A stretch of 18,224 bases of DNA from JBBSDV01 sp038240335 (GTDB lineage: Bacteria > Chloroflexota > Dehalococcoidia > DSTF01 > JACRBR01), in assembly GCA_038240335.1 (NCBI GenBank), contig JBBSDV010000044.1:1-18224 (forward strand), given 5' to 3'. Numbering within the stretch: position 1 is the stretch's first letter; each line of letters opens with the position of its first letter. Shown one piece after another: positions 13,883 through 18,224 of this stretch. Under the pieces are notes generated by a model that saw only the letters and a list, made by a program, of their open reading frames with translations, was not told where the DNA came from and did not search any database. A program made the translations under genes and the position numbers.

Positions 13883-13911
13883 TTGACAGTGTAATGAAGC
13901 TAGCATAGGCT
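13883..13911 (+). promoter_or_regulatory. Sigma70-like promoter of the TetR gene
   Basis: TTGACA (13883-13888) matches the -35 consensus exactly. TAGGCT (13906-13911) follows after exactly 17 nt as a -10 matching at positions 1, 2 and 6. Transcription would start near 13918, about 23 nt before the TTG start codon. Confidence 0.6.
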
Positions 13912-13914
13912 TCA
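13895..13914. promoter_or_regulatory. Palindrome TGAAGC-N8-GCTTCA over the TetR promoter, candidate autoregulatory operator
   Basis: TGAAGC (13895-13900) and GCTTCA (13909-13914) are perfect 6-bp arms in a 20-bp site that covers the -10 element. Binding of a TetR dimer here would block transcription of its own gene. This is the strongest operator candidate in the spacer. Confidence 0.5.
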
Positions 13915-13940
13915 AACAAGCAAGAAACGAGGCGTAAGAC

Positions 13941-14591
13941 TTGGCGACGTCCCAACATGCCTCGACAGAAGCGGCATCGCCCACTCGCAAGCTGCGCCGC
14001 GGCCCCCTCACCCGAAAGCAAATTCTCGATGCCTCGCTGAAGCTCTTCTCCGACAAGGGCTTCGCGCGCGCCAGCGTCCGCGACATCGCGCAGGCCGCCG
14101 GCATCACCGACGCCGCCATTTACTATCACTTCGCCTCCAAGCGCGACTTATTCGAGGCGCTGATCGAGGAGCGCGGGTTCACGGCCGCGCTCGACAACCT
14201 GGAGCGTGCCGAGATAACCGTCGGTCCGCGCGAAGCTATCCCGTCGATTGCCACCGGCGCGCTCGAGTTCATCTACCAGAACCGCGACCTGATGAAGGTG
14301 CTTATGGTCGAGGCGATGGCGGAGGACCCGTTCGCCGCCGAGGAGTACCGGATACTGCGCGAGCGCTGGGAGCGCGCGGAGGCGCGCATCCTGCGCTATT
14401 ACGCGGAGCGCGGTCAATTGCGCACCGAGGCGATCGACGACCTCGCGAAGCAGCTCGTGCTGACGGTGCTCGGCGCGTTCAGCGACTTCCTGATGATGCC
14501 GGCCCTGGTTCCGGCGCCCGACGCCCCGCCACCGGAGCTGATTCGCCACGTCGAGGTCGCGATGCAGCACATCGTCCAGGGCATCACGTAA
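13941..14591 (+). CDS. TetR/AcrR-family transcriptional regulator
   Basis: This 216-residue protein starts with TTG at 13941, with GAGG 8 nt upstream. Residues 1-22 are a Ser/Thr- and Arg/Lys-containing leader. The TetR DNA-binding domain is about 24-72: RKQILDASLKLFSDKGFARA, SVRDIAQAAGITDAAIYYHF, ASKRDLFEALI, with the diagnostic tail YYHFxSKxxLF. The remaining helical domain binds an unknown ligand and forms the dimer. Family members are usually repressors of their own and adjacent genes. Divergence from the PhaJ-like gene and the palindrome over its promoter fit that pattern, and an acyl-CoA-type ligand is a reasonable guess but not shown. The next gene starts 7 nt after this one ends, so the two may share a transcript. 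Confidence 0.92.
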   Translation: MATSQHASTEAASPTRKLRRGPLTRKQILDASLKLFSDKGFARASVRDIAQAAGITDAAIYYHFASKRDLFEALIEERGFTAALDNLERAEITVGPREAIPSIATGALEFIYQNRDLMKVLMVEAMAEDPFAAEEYRILRERWERAEARILRYYAERGQLRTEAIDDLAKQLVLTVLGAFSDFLMMPALVPAPDAPPPELIRHVEVAMQHIVQGIT

Positions 14592-14598
14592 GCACGCG

Positions 14599-15537
14599 AT
14601 GAACACCGATCCGGTCGAAGGCAAGTCTCCCGCGCCGACGACCATCGAGCACGCCCGTTTCGCCCACGAGAGCGAGGAGGAGTTCGCCCGGCTCCTCGAC
14701 TTCTACCGCGTCCCCTGGCAATACGAGCCGCGTACATTCCCCCTCCGCCTCGGCGATGACGGCCGCATCCTCGAAGCCTTCTCGCCCGACTTCTACCTGC
14801 CCGACCTCGACCTCTATGTCGAGCTGACGACGCTGAAGCAGGCGCTCGTTACCGACAAGCACCGCAAGCTGCGCCGGCTGCAGGAGCTTCACCCGGAGAT
14901 CCAGATCAAGCTGCTCCACAAGCGCGACTACCTCAGCCTGCTCTCAAAGTACGGCATCGGCGCCGTCAACGAACACGAGCGCATGGCCGTCCGGGAGGTG
15001 CTGATCAGCCCTACCGAGCTCGAGCGGCGAATCAACGAGCTCGGCGCCGAGATCACGCACGACTATGCCGGCCGCGAGCTGCTGCTCGTCGGTGTCCTCA
15101 AGGGCGTGACCTGCTTCATGGCCGACCTGATGCGCCACATCGCGCTTCAGCTCAGCATCGACTTCATGACGATCTCGTCCTACGAGGATGACCGCTCCGG
15201 CGCGGTGCGCATCGTCCAGGATCTGACGGAGAACATCGAAGGCCGCGATGTGCTAATCGTCGAGGACATCATCGATACGGGGATGACGTTGCGTCACTTG
15301 ATGCGCCAGCTCCGCACCCGGGAGCCGGCGACGCTCGAGGTCTGCGCGCTCCTCGACAAGCGAGCGCGCCGTCTTGCCGAGACGCCGATCCAGTACGTCG
15401 GTTTCGAGATCCCGGACGAGTTCGTCGTCGGCTACGGACTAGATTATCGCCAACGCTTCCGCAATCTCCCGTTCATCGCGACGATCCGCAGCGAGGCCGT
15501 CGGGGACGCATCGTCGCCGGAAGTGACGGGCGAGTAG
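14599..15537 (+). CDS. Hypoxanthine phosphoribosyltransferase fused to an N-terminal PD-(D/E)xK nuclease-like domain
   Basis: This 312-residue protein exceeds the roughly 180 of ordinary bacterial HPRT. The C-terminal part (about 133-295) is HPRT: GVLKG (166-169 region), SSYEDDRSG (193-201, the mobile loop), PRPP motif VLIVEDIIDTGMT (218-230), LLDKRARR (251-258) and a closing VGFEIPDEFVVGYGLDYRQR. It converts hypoxanthine or guanine plus PRPP to IMP or GMP in purine salvage. The N-terminal 130 residues hold HESEEEFARLLDFYRVPWQY, then FSPDFYLPDLDLYVELTT (61-78), with Asp64 and Glu75 spaced as in PD-(D/E)xK nucleases. The third residue is Thr77 where Lys is usual; Lys80 and Lys87 lie nearby. 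The function of this domain is unknown. ATG 14599 has no clear ribosome site and lies 7 nt after the TetR gene. Confidence 0.9.
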   Translation: MNTDPVEGKSPAPTTIEHARFAHESEEEFARLLDFYRVPWQYEPRTFPLRLGDDGRILEAFSPDFYLPDLDLYVELTTLKQALVTDKHRKLRRLQELHPEIQIKLLHKRDYLSLLSKYGIGAVNEHERMAVREVLISPTELERRINELGAEITHDYAGRELLLVGVLKGVTCFMADLMRHIALQLSIDFMTISSYEDDRSGAVRIVQDLTENIEGRDVLIVEDIIDTGMTLRHLMRQLRTREPATLEVCALLDKRARRLAETPIQYVGFEIPDEFVVGYGLDYRQRFRNLPFIATIRSEAVGDASSPEVTGE

Positions 15538-15884
15538 GAGTGACGCGCAGATCGCATAGCCGGTCGAGTGAAGCGGACGTGCGGAGGGACGCGAGTCGGC
15601 GCCGAGTGATCGCTCACCGGCGATGGGCAGCCGCTCGTGTGAAGCGGGAGTGCAGACGGCGCAGCGCCTGTGGCGGGGTTCAGGTGTCCCCGAAGATCCT
15701 TCTCATTCAAACAATGTACCGGGTGCCCGCCAGCCGACACCGCGAATCCGGCGATCGTCAGCGCGGAGCAGCGCGCTCTGGTAACGGCTGACAAGCGCAG
15801 GCGGCAATCAAGCCGTGCGAAAACGCCTCGGCAGCAACTACACTGGACCAAGGAGCCAGACCGCCATCATCACGAAGGAACACC
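15538..15884. other. 347-nt spacer with an imperfect direct repeat
   Basis: No plausible gene is present; the short frames here are Arg-rich and lack ribosome sites. A 31-nt segment starting AGCCGGTCGAGTGAAGCGG at 15558 recurs at 15629 with 25 of 31 positions identical (71-nt offset). GTGA/TCAC around a TCGC tetraloop forms a small hairpin near 15605-15616. The region should contain the promoter of the small helical gene at 15885, but no clear -35/-10 was found. Confidence 0.45.
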
Positions 15885-16244
15885 ATGACTGAAGCACGCG
15901 AACGGCCATCACGTCCTCAGCGCCGTCCCGGGCTGCCCAGAATGAGCGACCTCTTCGACGTCAGCGAGGAGATGATCTCGTTCGCGGAGAAGTACCAGAA
16001 GGTCTGGGAGAGCGAAAGCAAGGCAATGCTGGCGCTCGGCGAGTTCCTCGGCGGCCGATCGGAGTCGATGCGCTATCAGGTCGAGATGATGCGCATGGGC
16101 AGCGATGCGTTCCGCCGTTACACCCAGTGGTCCGAGGCGCTCCTAAACCTCCGTCCCGATACGATCATCCAGTCCTTCCTGCGCCCATCGGAGCCGGCAA
16201 CACCGCGCGACCGCAATGGCGCTCCGGGACCGGCGCGGGAGTGA
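15885..16244 (+). CDS. Small helical protein of unknown function (phasin-like appearance)
   Basis: This 119-residue protein has a strong ribosome site (AAGGA, 15875-15879, 5 nt before ATG). Residues 1-20 are Arg/Pro-rich and residues 101-119 are Pro/Arg/Gly-rich, both probably disordered. The centre (about 22-100) is amphipathic helix: SEEMISFAEKYQKVWESESK, MLALGEFLGGRSESMRYQVE, then FRRYTQWSEALLNLRPDTII. There are no cysteines, signal peptide or membrane segment. The look recalls phasins, proteins that coat polyhydroxyalkanoate granules; a PhaJ-like hydratase is encoded about 2 kb away, but this resemblance is by eye only and I do not claim the family. Its stop overlaps the likely GTG start of the next gene by 4 nt (GTGA), so the two are probably co-translated. 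Confidence 0.8.
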   Translation: MTEARERPSRPQRRPGLPRMSDLFDVSEEMISFAEKYQKVWESESKAMLALGEFLGGRSESMRYQVEMMRMGSDAFRRYTQWSEALLNLRPDTIIQSFLRPSEPATPRDRNGAPGPARE

Positions 16245-16921
16245 GCAACGCGACGATGAAGTCTTCGCGGAGCAACGCCTACGGCTCGGAACCGCGCCCG
16301 ATCTTGCGTGGAACGTTGCATCTTGCCGCCGCGCTGCTCGCGCCGTTCGGCCTGGTCTTGCTACTGCTCATCGCGGACTCGCCCCGTCGTTACGTCGGCG
16401 CATCGATCTACGCGACGAGCATGCTCTTGCTGTATGCATCAAGCGCGAGCTATCACCTCGTGCCGTGGTCGCACCGGCTGCGCCGCGTGATGAAGCGCAT
16501 CGATCATTCAATGATCTTCGTCCTCATTGCCGGCACGTACACGCCGTTTTTCCTGATCGTGCTCGATTACCAGTGGGGTATTCCGATGCTCGCCGCCGTG
16601 TGGACGCTCGCCGCCGCCGGCGTGCTTCTCAAGGTGCTCCGGCCCGATGCACCGCGCTGGCTCGGTGTCGGCCTCTACATCGGCCTGGGCTGGATCGGCA
16701 TCATCCCCGCGACGCAGGTCATTCCAGCGATGTCTCCGTCTGCGCTCGCGCTGCTTATCGTCGGCGGCCTGCTGTATTCCGGCGGAGCCTTGATCTACGG
16801 CGCCCGACGGCCCAACCCGTTCCCCCGCGTCTTCGGGTTCCACGAGGTCTTCCACCTGCTCGTCGTCGCGGGCAGCGTTATCCACTTCATCGTCGTCGCC
16901 GCCTACCTCATGCCGTCGTAG
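16241..16921 (+). CDS. PAQR/hemolysin III-family seven-helix membrane protein
   Basis: The start is either GTG 16241, which overlaps the preceding stop by 4 nt (GTGA), or ATG 16256; I chose the coupled GTG. Numbering from ATG gives 221 residues, typical of the family. Seven hydrophobic helices can be traced from about 20 to 218. The conserved features are LRGTLHL (17-23), SSASYHLVPW (62-71, His67), RIDHSMIFVLIAGTYTPFFL (81-100, Asp83-His84) and GFHEVFHLLVVAG (194-206, His196 and His200). In this superfamily (YqfA, hemolysin III, adiponectin receptors) the Ser, Asp and three His form a metal site facing the cytoplasm. The bacterial function is unsettled and the name hemolysin is historical, so no haemolytic activity should be inferred. 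Confidence 0.9.
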   Translation: MSNATMKSSRSNAYGSEPRPILRGTLHLAAALLAPFGLVLLLLIADSPRRYVGASIYATSMLLLYASSASYHLVPWSHRLRRVMKRIDHSMIFVLIAGTYTPFFLIVLDYQWGIPMLAAVWTLAAAGVLLKVLRPDAPRWLGVGLYIGLGWIGIIPATQVIPAMSPSALALLIVGGLLYSGGALIYGARRPNPFPRVFGFHEVFHLLVVAGSVIHFIVVAAYLMPS

Positions 16922-17017
16922 TTCCGTGCGGCGTCTTCGCTCATGACGGGTCGCCGTGGTAGGCTCGCCGTGCACATCGAAGAATACCCATTGCTCGCGG
17001 CCGTCGGCGATGCGATG

Positions 17018-17023
17018 AAGGAG
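17018..17023 (+). promoter_or_regulatory. Ribosome-binding site setting the methyltransferase start
   Basis: AAGGAG is a near-perfect Shine-Dalgarno sequence, 6 nt before ATG 17030. It argues against the upstream in-frame starts at 16943 and 17015. Confidence 0.75.
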
Positions 17024-17029
17024 CGGATC

Positions 17030-18043
17030 ATGGCCGACGTCACACCGGAGTTTATTCAGCTGTTCGCGATCACCCGCGCGTATCAGCGATCTTGCGCCCT
17101 CACCGTCGCAGCAGAATTGGGGATCGCGGATCTACTGGCCGAAAAGCCGCTGACCGCTGAAGAACTCGCTGCAGTCACCGGGAGCCATGCACCCACTCTC
17201 TACCGTCTGCTGCGCGCGCTTTCATCCATCGGCGTCTTTCTTGAGAGCGACCAGCGCACGTTTGCGTTGACGCCGATGAGCGAATACTTACGGAAAGACC
17301 ACCCGCTCTCGCTTGCCCCGGTGTCCGAGATGTTCGGCGCCGACTACGAATGGCAGGCATGGGGCGAACTCGCGCACAGCGTTCGAACCGGCGAAAACGC
17401 CGCGCGGCACGCGTTGGGGAACGACGTGTGGACCTACCGGCAGCAGCACCCGGAGCACGGTGTCATCTTCGACGCAGCGATGCGGACAATGTCGCGGTCG
17501 ACCGCGTCGCTGGAGATCGCCGCCTACGACTTCGGACGGCATCGGGTCGTCGCGGATATCGCGGGGGGCACCGGCGCAATGCTCGCGGCAGTGTTGGCCG
17601 AGCATTCCGGGCTTACTGGCATTTTGTTCGACCAGGCGCAGGTCGTGGCGGGCGCTCCCGCGGTGCTTGACAGCGCGGGCGTGGCCGATCGCGTCGACAT
17701 TCAAAGCGGCAGTTTCTTCGACCGCGTGCCGAAGGGCGCCGATGCGTACATCCTGCGCCGAATCTTGCATGACTGGCCGGACGAGGACTGCGTCCGCATC
17801 TTGGACCGCTGCCACGAGGCGATGGATGCCGACGCGCGATTACTGATCATCGACGCGGTTATCGGGCCGCCGAACGAGGATGCGCTGGCGAAGTTTACGG
17901 ATCTGATGATGCTGGTGTCCGCCGGCGGCCGGGAACGAACCGAACAGGAGTGGATCGCGCTACTTACAGAGGGTGGCTTCCGCCTCGAACGCGCCATCCC
18001 GGCATCGGCCAACAGTCACGTCCTCGAGGCAGTCCCGGTCTAG
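17030..18043 (+). CDS. SAM-dependent O-methyltransferase, COMT-like (methyltransferase family 2)
   Basis: From ATG 17030 this is 337 residues, the usual length of the family. The N-terminal helical dimerisation domain (about 5-95) contains ELGIADLLAEKPLTAEELAA and a winged-helix-like LYRLLRALSSIGVF. The Rossmann domain (about 165-337) carries the SAM-binding ADIAGGTGAMLAAVL (175-189), Asp201 after LTGILF, and LRRILHDWPDEDC (242-254), where His247 sits at the position of the catalytic base of plant and bacterial O-methyltransferases. DLMMLVSAGGRERTEQEW (291-308) is the typical closing motif. The substrate is likely a hydroxylated aromatic or polyketide-like small molecule but cannot be named. 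No biosynthetic genes flank it. It seems to be transcribed alone. Confidence 0.92.
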   Translation: MADVTPEFIQLFAITRAYQRSCALTVAAELGIADLLAEKPLTAEELAAVTGSHAPTLYRLLRALSSIGVFLESDQRTFALTPMSEYLRKDHPLSLAPVSEMFGADYEWQAWGELAHSVRTGENAARHALGNDVWTYRQQHPEHGVIFDAAMRTMSRSTASLEIAAYDFGRHRVVADIAGGTGAMLAAVLAEHSGLTGILFDQAQVVAGAPAVLDSAGVADRVDIQSGSFFDRVPKGADAYILRRILHDWPDEDCVRILDRCHEAMDADARLLIIDAVIGPPNEDALAKFTDLMMLVSAGGRERTEQEWIALLTEGGFRLERAIPASANSHVLEAVPV

Positions 18044-18052
18044 CACGAAACA

Positions 18053-18078
18053 GCCGGGCCTCGCCGCGGAGGCCTGGC
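18053..18078 (+). terminator. Hairpin after the methyltransferase gene
   Basis: GCCGGGCCTC (18053-18062) pairs with GAGGCCTGGC (18069-18078) around GCCGCG, a 10-bp stem with one G-T wobble, starting 9 nt after the stop codon. There is no T-tract. The remaining 146 nt to the window edge show no gene that I can support. Confidence 0.6.
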
Positions 18079-18224
18079 ATAGATGTCGATGAGAATCCTC
18101 GCCGCGCCGGTCGGCCTTCAGTGACGCCCGCATCGTACGTTCGACCGGCGGACGGTGCCGAGCGGCTCCCGGCATGCCTATCGGAACCCGGTATGACGCT
18201 TACGTCCTCGCCGACGCGCCGCTC

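Noticed and set aside
15690..15715. Possible second, inverted copy of the 3967 repeat (AAGATCCTTCTCATTCA)
   Set aside because: Only the first nine bases resemble the reverse complement and the GCG core is missing; this is too weak to call.
18174..18224. Possible start of a further gene at the right edge (MPIGTRYDAYV...)
   Set aside because: There is no ribosome site, only 17 codons are visible, and a second ATG in another frame is equally likely.

Overview
The window is 18.2 kb of GC-rich, gene-dense bacterial chromosome. It is probably from a Chloroflexota member of the Dehalococcoidia or Thermomicrobia type. That assignment is an inference from the mix of genes: a DnaB/DnaD/DnaC-like replication cluster, an EF-G2-type GTPase, a bifunctional PBP1, an AidB-like acyl-CoA dehydrogenase with an amidohydrolase, and a hypoxanthine phosphoribosyltransferase with an N-terminal nuclease-like domain. 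I saw no tRNA, rRNA, CRISPR array, insertion sequence or phage gene.

Layout. (1) 1-3937, plus strand: the acidic C-terminal end of a gene that may be rplI, a small helical ORF, then a tight replication cluster of replicative helicase DnaB, a DnaD-domain primosome protein and a helicase-loader-like protein with TWO DnaC/DnaI-type AAA+ modules behind a four-Cys zinc site. (2) 3938-4104: a short convergent spacer with one copy of a dispersed repeat. (3) 4105-7287, minus strand: an AidB-like acyl-CoA dehydrogenase followed 6 nt later by an amidohydrolase, apparently one transcript. (4) 7402-8133, minus strand: a NarL/LuxR-type response regulator whose phospho-acceptor Asp is replaced by Glu. (5) 8134-8706: the largest non-coding gap, 573 nt. 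(6) 8707-11136, plus strand: a class A penicillin-binding protein. A perfect 12-bp hairpin separates it from the convergent EF-G2 gene (11209-13281, minus). (7) 13411-14591: a MaoC/PhaJ-like hydratase divergent from a TetR regulator, with a consensus-like promoter and palindromes between them. (8) 14599-15537: the nuclease-like/HPRT fusion. (9) 15538-18224: a 347-nt spacer with an imperfect direct repeat, a small phasin-like helical protein overlapping a PAQR/hemolysin III membrane protein, and an O-methyltransferase followed by a hairpin.

How the genes work together. The replication cluster is the clearest unit: ring helicase, DnaD-type primosome component and putative loader sit within 2-3 nt of each other or overlap. 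The acyl-CoA dehydrogenase and amidohydrolase are probably co-expressed in a catabolic or detoxifying role, substrate unknown. The TetR protein probably controls itself and the divergent hydratase. The most unusual items are the double-AAA+ loader, the nuclease-like/HPRT fusion and the Asp-to-Glu response regulator.
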